Assembly: GCF_000069785.1 (NCBI RefSeq)
Contig: NC_010528.1
Coordinates: forward strand, 310,001-374,000
Direction of reading: 5' to 3'
DNA from: Cupriavidus taiwanensis LMG 19424
GTDB lineage: Bacteria; Pseudomonadota; Gammaproteobacteria; Burkholderiales; Burkholderiaceae
DNA length: 64,000 bases
The translations under genes were made by a program, and so were the position numbers. Below are positions 40,915 to 48,427 of this stretch, piece by piece; within the stretch, counting starts at the first letter, position 1; each line of letters opens with the position of its first letter. Under the pieces are notes generated by a model, which did not search any database, had not been told where the DNA came from, and saw only the letters and a list, made by a program, of their open reading frames with translations.

Positions 40915-41861
40915 GCGCGCGCATCCAGGTGGTGCTGTTCGGGCCGGAGGGACGCGGCAGCTTCAACGAAGCCGGACATGCCGGCGCCGTGCGGGCGCGG
41001 GACGCCGGCCATGACGTGGCCGTGGCATGGATTGCCGACCCGGACCCGCAGGCGCGCGCCGCGGCCCTGCTGGCATTGTGCGAAAGCGAACCGGACCTGG
41101 TCGTGGCCCACGGCGGCCAGGGCGACTATCCGGTTGCCGTGGCCGCGGCGCGCCATCCGCTGCGCCGCTTCGTGGTCACGCAAGGCAGCGTGCTGTGCGC
41201 CAACACCGCGAGCTACGCCGTGCTGCAGGAACAGTCCGCGTTCCTTGCCGGCGTGCTGGCCGCGACGGATTCACGCACCGGGGTGGTGGCGCACCTGTCC
41301 GGCGAGAAGGTGCGTCCCGGCCTGAAGGGCCGCGCGGCGTTCCTCCATGGCGTGCGCAGCACCATGCCAGGTGCGACGGCGCTGACCACCTTCTGCGGCA
41401 ACCAGCATGATCCCGAACTCGCCAGCCGCGCGGTCACCGCGCAGGCCCGGGCGGGTGCCGATATCGTCTTTGCGATGATCGACGGCGGCCGCGACGGCGC
41501 CATCGCCGCCTGCCGTGCCAGCGGCATCCGCCAGATCGGCAACGTGCTGGACTGGACGCGCCGGCATCCGGAGGTGTTCCTGGCTTCGGCCGTGGCCGAT
41601 AGCGGCTTGTGCGTCGAGCACGCGATCGCGGATTTTGCGCGTGACCGGATCGCATGGGGGGCGGCGCGCGAGTTCGGACTCGAGACGCCGGCCGCGGTGC
41701 GGCTGGCGCTGGGCCGCGATGTCAGCCAGGCCGCGCGCGTGGCGCTCGACCACTGGAGCCAGCGGCTGCTCGACGGCAGCGTGGCCGTGGAAGAAGACTA
41801 TGCCGGCCCCGAGTTCGAGACCGGCACGCCAGCGTCCGCCCAGGCATCGCAGTACCGGTAG
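40911..41861 (+). CDS. BMP-family (PnrA-like) solute-binding domain protein without signal peptide
   Basis: The 316-residue product looks like the Bmp/PnrA nucleoside-binding domain: VVLFGPEGRGSFNEAGHAGAVRARDAG, VAHGGQGDYP, EQSAFLAGVLAATDSRTGVVAHLSGEKVRPGL and GADIVFAMIDGGRDGAIAACRASGIRQIGNV. Usual members are ABC receptors with a lipoprotein signal. Here the chain starts MSARIQVVLFGPEG at the first strand, with no signal peptide, so it appears cytoplasmic. The ATG overlaps the Bug stop (ATGA), showing translational coupling. It could be a cytoplasmic ligand sensor or an enzyme-like relative; this is inference. Confidence 0.8.
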   Translation: MSARIQVVLFGPEGRGSFNEAGHAGAVRARDAGHDVAVAWIADPDPQARAAALLALCESEPDLVVAHGGQGDYPVAVAAARHPLRRFVVTQGSVLCANTASYAVLQEQSAFLAGVLAATDSRTGVVAHLSGEKVRPGLKGRAAFLHGVRSTMPGATALTTFCGNQHDPELASRAVTAQARAGADIVFAMIDGGRDGAIAACRASGIRQIGNVLDWTRRHPEVFLASAVADSGLCVEHAIADFARDRIAWGAAREFGLETPAAVRLALGRDVSQAARVALDHWSQRLLDGSVAVEEDYAGPEFETGTPASAQASQYR

Positions 41862-41878
41862 GCCGCCGCTCACAGGCT

Positions 41879-43051
41879 TCAGACCAGTGCCGGCACACCG
41901 GCCTCGCGCTCCCACTCGACGCAGTTCCGGCCGTTGTTCTTGGCCGCGTACAGCACGTTGTCCGCGCGCATCAGCAATGCTTCCAGATCTTCGCCGGGCC
42001 GCAGCGTGGCCACGCCAAAACTGGCGGTCACGTTGCCCATGCCGGGCAGCACGTCCATGCTGGTCTGCTCCAGCGTCTGGCGCAGCCGCTCGGCCAGCTG
42101 CAGCGCCGCCTCGTGCGGGGTGTCGGGCAACAGCACGACGAATTCCTCGCCGCCCAGGCGCGCGGCGATATCGCGACGGCGGATGCCCGCGGCGATGATG
42201 CGGCCGACCTGCGTCAGCACCGCATCGCCCGCGCTGTGGCCGTAGTTGTCGTTGATGAACTTGAAGTAGTCCAGGTCGCACAGCAGCACGCTGAGCTTCT
42301 CGCCCGGGCGCGGCGGGATCTGGCGCGCCGCCAGGGCTTCGAGGCTGCGGCGCGTGTGCAGCTGGGTCAGCGGGTCGGTATCGCGTTCATGGCGCAGGTC
42401 GTCGATCACGTCCTGCGCGGTCGCCGCCAGCAGCGCCAGCCCGAGCGCCAGCAGCAGCAAGGCCAGCGTGGCCTGCAGCCACAGCCAGCAGGGAGTGGGG
42501 AGCAGCGCGGCGGCATCGTGCGCGGTGCCCGGCGCCAGCGCCAGCAGCGTGCGCGGCAGGAACTGCAGCGCAAACACCACGAACACCCAGAGCAGCACCC
42601 GGTCCACTGTGCGGCCGGTGCGCAGCGGTGCCAGCGACGCCACCCCCGGCAGCAGGATCAGCGCAACGCCGACGTTCAGAACGTAGATACGCGCGACCAG
42701 GCTCGGATGCACCAGGTCGAACCACGCCACCATGCCGAACAGCGCAAGCGGCAGCGCCACCCCCGCGCAGCGGTCCGGGCGCGCGCCGATGCGGGCCAGC
42801 ATGCCGTGCAACAGCAGCGCGGCGCTGCCCAGGTAGAGCGCGCCGGCGATGGTGGCAGGCCCGCCGCCGGCGCGCGGCGGCCACAAGACCTGCAGGCCGA
42901 TGGCCGCCGCGGCCAGCAGATAGCAGGCGCCCAGCTGCAGCAGGTGGGGCCGCGTGCGCTCGTGGTGCCAGGCAAACAGAAAGCACAGCGCAAGCAGCAA
43001 GGCAATGGCGGGATTGACCAGTGCCAGGAATCGACCGGCATCGTGCAACAC
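41879..43051 (-). CDS. Membrane diguanylate cyclase (GGDEF)
   Basis: The product makes cyclic di-GMP from GTP. About six to seven N-terminal membrane helices (residues 10-215) precede a GGDEF domain with active-site GGEEF at 300-304. The inhibitory I-site RRRD lies exactly five residues before it, so product feedback is expected. KFINDNYGHSAGDAVL and GNVTASFGVA are also conserved. The frame is open to a TTG at 43114. I choose GTG 43051 because GGGGA precedes it and the first span follows closely. No ligand-binding domain is recognisable in the membrane part. It is convergent with the BMP-family gene. Confidence 0.9.
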   Translation of the reverse strand: MLHDAGRFLALVNPAIALLLALCFLFAWHHERTRPHLLQLGACYLLAAAAIGLQVLWPPRAGGGPATIAGALYLGSAALLLHGMLARIGARPDRCAGVALPLALFGMVAWFDLVHPSLVARIYVLNVGVALILLPGVASLAPLRTGRTVDRVLLWVFVVFALQFLPRTLLALAPGTAHDAAALLPTPCWLWLQATLALLLLALGLALLAATAQDVIDDLRHERDTDPLTQLHTRRSLEALAARQIPPRPGEKLSVLLCDLDYFKFINDNYGHSAGDAVLTQVGRIIAAGIRRRDIAARLGGEEFVVLLPDTPHEAALQLAERLRQTLEQTSMDVLPGMGNVTASFGVATLRPGEDLEALLMRADNVLYAAKNNGRNCVEWEREAGVPALV

Positions 43052-43447
43052 GAAAGCGTCCCCTGTCTTGGTGTTCCCTGGCAGGGAATCAAGCCTGCGT
43101 GCGAAGCGCGTCAAAGCGCGCTAGCCAGGGAACATGGAAAGCGGCATGCCCCCGCGCCTGCACGATGTCGCGCCGTCGGCGGGTCCCGCAATGCGGCCCG
43201 CAGCAATTGGACTGGACGGCGCCGGCTGGTAACAAATTGTTTCTGTGCCAGCATTCTAGACATGGGTGGCGCCGCAGGCGCACCCCCGAATGGGGGCCGG
43301 ACCGGCAAACAATTGTGAACGCGCGGGCAGGCACTTGCCCCAGGCGCCGCGGCCTCCTTATGCCCGCTTCCCGGCATTTGTGACTAATCTGGTAGATGCT
43401 GTCGGATCCTCCGGCAGTTCGGTTTTCCCGTACGCAAGGAGATCACG
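43052..43447. promoter_or_regulatory. Divergent control region between diguanylate cyclase and RcnB-like genes
   Basis: This 396-bp region has no convincing gene. It holds AT-rich palindromes in a GC-rich setting: CAATTG at 43204, AACAAATTGTT at 43231-43241 and ACAATTGT at 43309-43316, plus a small hairpin CCCCC-GAAT-GGGGG around 43283. The palindromes could be operator half-sites or promoter cores for either gene. Confidence 0.35.
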
Positions 43448-43786
43448 ATGAAGACCAAGAAAGCGATGCCAGTGTTGTTGCTGGCGGCAAGCGTGCTGGC
43501 GGCGCCGTTCGCGATGGCGCAGGGCGGTGCCAGGTCCAAGCCGATGACCGATCCCATGGCGGCGTCCGCGCCGGCGGCGCAGAACTCGCCGTATATGCAG
43601 GTGCAGCAGTGGAAGAAGGGCGACCGGCTGCCCACCGAGTTCCGCGACCGCCAGTATGTGATCGACGACTACAAGCAGTACAACCTGCCGGCGCCGCGCA
43701 AGGGTACGCGCTGGGTCGGGATCGGCGCCGAGTATTACCTGGTGGCGCCCAACGGCGTGATCCAGCAGGTTGGCTCCGGCTCCTGA
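43448..43786 (+). CDS. RcnB-family periplasmic protein
   Basis: The 112-residue product has a signal peptide (MKTKKAMPVLLLAASVLAAPFAMAQ) and a C-terminal RcnB-type domain: WKKGDRLPTEFRDRQYVIDDYKQYNLPAPRKGTRWVGIGAEYYLVAPNGVIQQV. RcnB in E. coli affects nickel and cobalt homeostasis, but many family members have no known role, and this one lacks an obvious His/Cys metal site. AAGGAGATCACG precedes the ATG. It stands alone, ending at a bidirectional terminator. Confidence 0.87.
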   Translation: MKTKKAMPVLLLAASVLAAPFAMAQGGARSKPMTDPMAASAPAAQNSPYMQVQQWKKGDRLPTEFRDRQYVIDDYKQYNLPAPRKGTRWVGIGAEYYLVAPNGVIQQVGSGS

Positions 43787-43815
43787 GGCCGCTGCCGCAT
43801 CCGCGGCACGTATTG

Positions 43816-43848
43816 CAAGACCGCCACACTCGAAGCGTGGCGGTCTTG
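43816..43848. terminator. Bidirectional hairpin between convergent small genes
   Basis: CAAGACCGCCAC (43816-43827) pairs perfectly with GTGGCGGTCTTG (43837-43848) around a nine-base loop, a 12-bp stem. It lies between the convergent RcnB-like gene and the small exported protein gene. T tracts are short, so strength is uncertain. Confidence 0.7.
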
Positions 43849-43869
43849 TCTTGTGAACGGCATCGTCTG

Positions 43870-44118
43870 TCAGATGCCCAGGATCTTCTTTGCCTCGAGC
43901 AGCGACTTCATCGATTCATCATGCTTGCCGGCCTTGTGATAGGCCTCGCCGTCGGCGCGCAGCTTGGAAACCTTGGCGGCATCCTCGGGCGAGAGCGCGG
44001 GCTTGGTCGAGAGCTTGGCGTCGATGGCTTTCATCTCGTTGGGACAATTGTGGGCGAATGCCATGCCGGTGGCGCCGCACAGCACGATCGCCGTGACCAT
44101 GGGAAGGAACTTGCGCAC
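43870..44118 (-). CDS. Small exported protein of unknown function
   Basis: The 82-residue product has a signal peptide (MRKFLPMVTAIVLCGATGMAFA) and a mature part of about 60 residues with one Cys: HNCPNEMKAIDAKLSTKPALSPEDAAKVSKLRADGEAYHKAGKHDESMKSLLEAKKILGI. The end resembles half a tetratricopeptide unit (GEAYHKAGKHDESMKSLLEAKKI). GTG 44118 is chosen because GGAGG lies five bases upstream; an in-frame GTG at 44130 is possible. I do not recognise a defined family function. It may be a small periplasmic helical protein. Confidence 0.78.
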   Translation of the reverse strand: MRKFLPMVTAIVLCGATGMAFAHNCPNEMKAIDAKLSTKPALSPEDAAKVSKLRADGEAYHKAGKHDESMKSLLEAKKILGI

Positions 44119-44545
44119 GGTAGCCTCCACGCAGAACGGTTGGAGTATTCAGCATAGTGCATCGCACGCCGTCCGGCGGCAGGCCGGCCGATACGGCAAA
44201 GAGGCCTTCGGCCGGCCTGCCGCAAGCACGAGCACGGCAACGGCGCGGCATACATGCTGCCAGGGATGGGCTTCATGGTTGAAACAGCCCATGCGAATGC
44301 ACGATTCCTCGTCGTCGCTTTGCCTTGTAGATTGAAGCCAACCGGTACCGAACCGGGATCCCATCGATGAATGCCGCTTCCAGACCCTCTGCCAGGGCCG
44401 CCGGCGCACGACGCGAGCAGGCCACCTGCGCGTCCTGGTTTTCCCCCACGCCTTCCGGTGTTATTTTTGGAGGGCGTCATTTTTTTTTGACCGGCCCGGT
44501 CCGTACATCCCGATTGCATCGACGCCAGAGGGGAGCGCCCCGCGC
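44119..44545 (+). promoter_or_regulatory. Long leader/control region before the ion-channel gene
   Basis: This 427-bp region separates the divergent small exported protein and ion-channel genes and holds no convincing reading frame. It contains an ATGGGCT...AGCCCAT inverted repeat near 44263-44295. TTGAAA within that repeat could be a -35. At its right end is a terminator-like hairpin with nine T. The leader RNA of the channel gene would therefore be long and structured. Confidence 0.45.
44448..44488 (+). terminator. Terminator-like hairpin in the leader of the ion-channel gene (possible attenuator)
   Basis: ACGCCTTCC (44448-44456) pairs with GGAGGGCGT (44469-44477) over nine positions, one a G-T pair, with a 12-base loop. 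A run of nine T follows at 44480-44488. It reads toward the channel gene and ends 57 bases before its ATG. The nearest plus-strand gene upstream has its own terminator, so this hairpin is better explained as leader attenuation. Confidence 0.6.
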
Positions 44546-45043
44546 ATGGAAACCTCCGCCGAACATTACTCGCTGGCCCTGCTGTGCACCGCCGTGCTGA
44601 CCGTGACGGTGGTCGGCATCCACTACGAGGCGTTGCGCCTGCTGTCCGCGATGCACCCGCGGCGCTGGAGCGGGCGCATGAATATCGGCGTGCTGATCGT
44701 CTGCATTATCCTGGTCCATTGCCTCGAGGCGCTGGTGTTCGCCGTTGGCTTCTGGTTTGCCGACCGCGTGCTGGGGCTGGGCGGGCTGGCCAGCGTGGCC
44801 GTGCCCGGTGTCGAGGCCGCGCGCGCACAGCCGGGCGCGCTGCGCTATGCCTACTTCGCCCTGGAAACCTTTACCACGCAGAGCCTGGGCGATATCGTTC
44901 CGGTGGGCGCGACCCGACTGATCGCCAGTATCGAGCCGCTGGTCGGCCTGATCCTGATCGGCTGGTCGACCTCGTTCACCTACGTCATGATGCGCCGCGA
45001 CTGGGAACTGGACGACGAGGGCGGCAGGCATCGCCGCGGCTAG
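44546..45043 (+). CDS. Two-pore-helix type ion channel with atypical filter
   Basis: The 165-residue inner-membrane protein has an N-terminal span (about 8-28) and then an Ion_trans_2-like core: span 46-76 (MNIGVLIVCIILVHCLEALVFAVGFWFA), a pore helix and filter near 103-118 (YAYFALETFTTQSLGDIVPVG), and span 125-147. It aligns with the potassium-channel pattern ETxTTVGYGD, but the filter reads ETFTTQSLGD, so Val-Gly-Tyr is replaced by Gln-Ser-Leu. Potassium selectivity is therefore doubtful. The short C-terminus is charged, with no RCK domain. A terminator-like hairpin lies in the leader. The HdeD-like fusion gene follows 106 bases downstream. Confidence 0.8.
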   Translation: METSAEHYSLALLCTAVLTVTVVGIHYEALRLLSAMHPRRWSGRMNIGVLIVCIILVHCLEALVFAVGFWFADRVLGLGGLASVAVPGVEAARAQPGALRYAYFALETFTTQSLGDIVPVGATRLIASIEPLVGLILIGWSTSFTYVMMRRDWELDDEGGRHRRG

Positions 45044-45149
45044 CGTCTGGCGTCATCGTTCCAGCTTGCCGCTGCGGCGCTGGGCATTGCGTCTGTACTC
45101 AAGCCAAGGGCCGCCCGCCGCGGCCGACAACAAGAGGGGATAACCGGAC

Positions 45150-46622
45150 ATGGCAAGACTGGTAATGATCCTGCTGGGCGTTGACTACCTGCGCGCGCGC
45201 TGGCGCGGCCTGCTGTGGCTGGGCTGCGCGAGCGTGCTGCTGGGCCTGGTGGTGTTTGTCGATGCCCTGGACAACGCCATCTATTTCCCGATGACGCCGT
45301 TCGCGGTGGTGCTGCTGCTCGAAGGCCTGGCCACGCTGGTCGTGGCGCGCAGCGGCATCGGCGGACAGCGCACGCTGCGCCAGGTCAAGGGCGTGTCGTT
45401 CTGCCTTGCCGCGTTGCTGATCCTGGCCGGCCACCATCACGGCCATTTCGTGCTGTCGATGATCTTCGGCACGCTGTTCCTGGCCGACGGGCTGCTGCAG
45501 ATCGTGTCGGCGCGGGTGGTGCGCTTCCGCACCTGGCGCCTGGCCGTCGCGGTCGGCGTGTTCGAGATCCTGGTCGCGATCTTCTTCTATCAGCCGTATC
45601 CGACCCACTACGTCGGCACCGTGCCGTATTGCCTTGGGCTGGGGCTGATCTTCGGCGGCTGGAACCTGTTGCTGCTGGCCTCGCGCCTGCGCCGGCTCGA
45701 CCATAACCCCGGCATGGACCCGGCCGATGCGTCGCCGGCCCCGGCGCCCGCCTATACCGCGCACGCGCTCCACGCGGCCGGCGGGGCGCCCGAGCTGACC
45801 CTGTGGGACGGTCCGCCCGGGCCCGGCGAGCATGCGTTGACGGTGCACGTCTGGACCCCGGTCGGCTCCGCGCGCGGCGAAGCGCGCCGCCAGCCGCTGG
45901 TCGACCGCTATATCGCCGCGGTGGACCGCGACGGGGTCATCTCCACCGGCCACGCCGCGCTGGAGTCGCCCGAGGGCATCTACATCAGCCTGTATCCGGC
46001 CGAAGAGATCGACCGCTCGCCCCACGAATTCACCCGCATCCTGCGCGCCACGCGAGAGAACGACGTGGCCGGCAAGTTCCAGCCGGATTACGAGACCGAA
46101 GCGCGCGCCTGGTGCCCCTCGACAGTACAGGTGCGCATCCGCAACTACGACCCCGAGCGCCTGCGCCGCTTCTGGGAGGCGTACCGGCAGGACACCACCT
46201 ACAACCTGACCTATCGCAATTGCTCCAGCACGGTTTCGCACGCGCTCGAGGCGGCGCTGGAAGGCGCTTCGGCCCGGGTGTGGCGCCAGGCACGCGGCTG
46301 GCGGCCGCTGTGGCGCCTGCTCGCCACGCCGGAGCTATGGGTGGCGGCGCAGATCCGCAAGCGCGCCAAGACCATGGCGTGGACCCCCGGCCTGACCCTG
46401 GACTACGCCCGCGCGCTGAGCATGCTGGCCGATCCACGGCCGTCCGGGTGGGCCAGCATGACCCGCATGGCGCTGGGCCAGATGCGGCGCCAGCGGCAGG
46501 ACTGGCGTGAGGCCGCGCACACTGCGCAGGGCGCAGATGCCGGCGCCGGCGAGGGCGCCGCGGCGGGTACGGTCGCAGGTGCCGCAAATGCCGGTAGTGC
46601 CAGGCCGCGCGGGAACGATTAA
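45150..46622 (+). CDS. HdeD-like membrane domain fused to probable permuted papain-like (NlpC/P60-type) hydrolase
   Basis: The 490-residue product has two parts. Residues 1-190 contain about six membrane spans in the DUF308/HdeD acid-resistance pattern (GLLWLGCASVLLGLVVFVDAL, FGTLFLADGLLQIVSARVVRFRTWRLAVAVGVFEILVAIFFY). After an Ala/Pro linker (about 190-210), residues 215-400 form a soluble domain with GHAALESPEGIYISLYP (His268) and YNLTYRNCSSTVSHALEAAL (Cys358). The His-before-Cys order and the N-C-[ST] motif resemble circularly permuted papain-like families (LRAT, DUF4105, NlpC/P60-like). I infer a cysteine amidase, acyltransferase or peptidase. The last 30 residues are Ala/Gly-rich. It probably shares a transcript with the channel gene. 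Confidence 0.72.
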   Translation: MARLVMILLGVDYLRARWRGLLWLGCASVLLGLVVFVDALDNAIYFPMTPFAVVLLLEGLATLVVARSGIGGQRTLRQVKGVSFCLAALLILAGHHHGHFVLSMIFGTLFLADGLLQIVSARVVRFRTWRLAVAVGVFEILVAIFFYQPYPTHYVGTVPYCLGLGLIFGGWNLLLLASRLRRLDHNPGMDPADASPAPAPAYTAHALHAAGGAPELTLWDGPPGPGEHALTVHVWTPVGSARGEARRQPLVDRYIAAVDRDGVISTGHAALESPEGIYISLYPAEEIDRSPHEFTRILRATRENDVAGKFQPDYETEARAWCPSTVQVRIRNYDPERLRRFWEAYRQDTTYNLTYRNCSSTVSHALEAALEGASARVWRQARGWRPLWRLLATPELWVAAQIRKRAKTMAWTPGLTLDYARALSMLADPRPSGWASMTRMALGQMRRQRQDWREAAHTAQGADAGAGEGAAAGTVAGAANAGSARPRGND

Positions 46623-46670
46623 GCTCGCGGTACTTACATGAAACCGTCGAGCCCGAGGAGAGATCGCATC

Positions 46671-47030
46671 ATGCCAAGACGCCAGCGAATCCTGAACCGC
46701 ATTGCCGCCCTCGTCGCCCTTGGCGCCCTGGCGGTGGCGTGCGGCGCGCATGCGCAGCGGCAGGACCAGGGCGGCGCCGCCGCCGCCATCAATGAAGCCG
46801 TGCAGGAGGGCAGCAGCCCTTACCGGCCCGACCCTTCGGCAACGCCGGCCAGCGTCCGCTCGGACGAGTGCCGTGCGCTGGCCGAACAGATCGCGCAGGC
46901 GCCCAAGCGCACGTACCGCGCCACCGAGCCCACCATCGAAACCGCGCAGGGCCGCAAGGTGCCGGAACTGGAACGGGACCGGCCCCGGAAGTCGCTGCAG
47001 CAGGCGTATCAGGAGAAGTGCACGCAGTAA
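46671..47030 (+). CDS. Exported small protein of unknown function
   Basis: The 119-residue product begins with a signal peptide (MPRRQRILNRIAALVALGALAVACGAHAQ) that contains Cys but no strong lipobox. The mature chain is polar and probably partly disordered, with a C-terminal helical region holding two Cys: SDECRALAEQIAQAPKRTYRATEPTIETAQGRKVPELERDRPRKSLQQAYQEKCTQ. These could form one disulfide. GAGGAG precedes the ATG at 46671. It starts 48 bases after the HdeD/papain-like gene and may belong with it. I do not recognise a named family. Confidence 0.75.
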   Translation: MPRRQRILNRIAALVALGALAVACGAHAQRQDQGGAAAAINEAVQEGSSPYRPDPSATPASVRSDECRALAEQIAQAPKRTYRATEPTIETAQGRKVPELERDRPRKSLQQAYQEKCTQ

Positions 47031-47073
47031 TAGCGGCCGGGCCGCGCTTTCGGCCGGGCGCGCGCCGCTGCGC

Positions 47074-48027
47074 CTAGCTGTGGCCGGGCGTCACGTAGGC
47101 GCCGGTGCGGTGCAATTCGCCCTCGGCCTGCTCCAGTGCGCGGATCGCACCCTTGCCCTTGCGCGCCAGCAGCTGTTCGACCAGCGCCTCGACCACGGCC
47201 ACGCCGGCGGTAATCGACGGAAAGAACGACGGGCTTTCGACCGAGAACAGCAGCGTGCAGTCGGCGGCCAGCGCGATCGGCGCGACCGTGCTGTCGGTCA
47301 GCGCGATCACCTTGCAGCCGCACTCGCGCGCGGCCTCGGCCACGCGGATGCTCTCCTGCGAGTACGGGGCGAAGCTGACCACCACTACCGCGTCCTTGGG
47401 CGCCAGGCCGCGCAGCTCCATCTCCAGCGTGCCCGCATCGGCGCGGATCAGGTGCACGGTGCTGCGGAACAGCCGGTAGACATAGTGGAAGGTGAAGGCG
47501 ATCGGGAAGCACGAGCGGAACCCCGCCACATGCACGCACGCCGCGTGCGACAGCAGCTCTGCGGCTTGCGGCAGCGTCTTCTCGTTGCTGGCGGCGATCC
47601 GGTCCAGGTTGCGGTGCTGGGTCTCTAGCATCTCGTCCAGCATGCGGCTGGCGCTGCTTTCGCGCACCACCTTGCGCGCGCGGCGCGCATACGGCTGGGT
47701 GCCGCCGCGCAGCGCGTCGACAAACAGCTCGCGCATGGCCTGCCAGCCGTCGAAGCCCAGATGCTGCGACAGCCGCACCAGCGTGGCCGGCTGCACGCCG
47801 GCGCTGGCCGCGATCTTGCGCATCGACAGCACCGGCACGTCCTGCGGATGGTCAAGCAGATAGCGGGCGCCGCCCTGGAATTGCGTGCTGAGGGAGGGAA
47901 AGCCGCGGCGCAGCATTTCCAGCAAGGCCTCCAGGTCGTGGGGCGGCGCGGACGGCCCGGGTGGCGCTGGTGGCGCCGGTGGCATTGGGGGCCCGGGCCG
48001 GGATGAGGCGTGGGAATCGGACGGCAT
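47074..48027 (-). CDS. MurR/RpiR family transcriptional regulator
   Basis: The 317-residue product has a Pro-rich N-terminus (about 8-30), an RpiR-type helix-turn-helix domain (about 32-105, with LSMRKIAASAGVQPATLVRLSQHLGFDGWQAMRELF), and a C-terminal SIS sugar-phosphate-binding domain (about 150-285, with VHVAGFRSCFPIAFTFHYVYRLF and DAVVVVSFAPYSQESIRVAEAARECGCKVIALTD). Such regulators sense phosphosugars. No sugar catabolic gene lies next to it, so the regulon is unclear. The ATG at 48027 is chosen because the family-like region follows. It is divergent from the pilin operon 400 bases away. Confidence 0.92.
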   Translation of the reverse strand: MPSDSHASSRPGPPMPPAPPAPPGPSAPPHDLEALLEMLRRGFPSLSTQFQGGARYLLDHPQDVPVLSMRKIAASAGVQPATLVRLSQHLGFDGWQAMRELFVDALRGGTQPYARRARKVVRESSASRMLDEMLETQHRNLDRIAASNEKTLPQAAELLSHAACVHVAGFRSCFPIAFTFHYVYRLFRSTVHLIRADAGTLEMELRGLAPKDAVVVVSFAPYSQESIRVAEAARECGCKVIALTDSTVAPIALAADCTLLFSVESPSFFPSITAGVAVVEALVEQLLARKGKGAIRALEQAEGELHRTGAYVTPGHS

Positions 48028-48427
48028 GGGTGCTCCGGCTTCAAGGTTGTAACGATTGTTGCACAGGTGCGGCCGCCTGCGCACCGCGTCGGTGGCGAGG
48101 GCGGGCGGATTAACGGCCGTGCGCGCCGGATTCTTGATCGCTGGCGACAACCGGCGGCGCCACTGTCACTTCGCTACAACGCCGGCCAACCGGCATCGTA
48201 TTTTCCTTACCCGCTTAACGCATCGTGACTTACACTCCGCGCCATAACCTCCGGAATTCGGTCGTCCGGAACATAATGAGTAGCGGAGCGCGAGCATGGG
48301 ACATAGAAGCCCGGCAGTGCGACACGGTGGGAGGGTCAACCCGCCGTTTCGGGTCATATTCAGGGTCAAACCGGGGGTCGGATACCACACAGGCGTCCAG
48401 GCTGGCCGGACTCAGGGGGCTGCCGGC
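48028..48427. promoter_or_regulatory. Control region between the RpiR gene and the minor-pilin operon
   Basis: This 400-bp gap lacks a clear gene, although the first pilin frame is open back to an ATG at 48296. It has three GGGTCA copies (48333, 48351, 48363) and a direct repeat TCCGGAA around 48251-48273. I see no -24/-12 sigma-54 promoter, although pilin genes often use one. Confidence 0.4.

Noticed and set aside
48296..48427. Upstream ATG for the first pilin gene
   Set aside because: It would give a 54-residue prepilin leader; the ATG at 48428 gives a normal 10-residue one.
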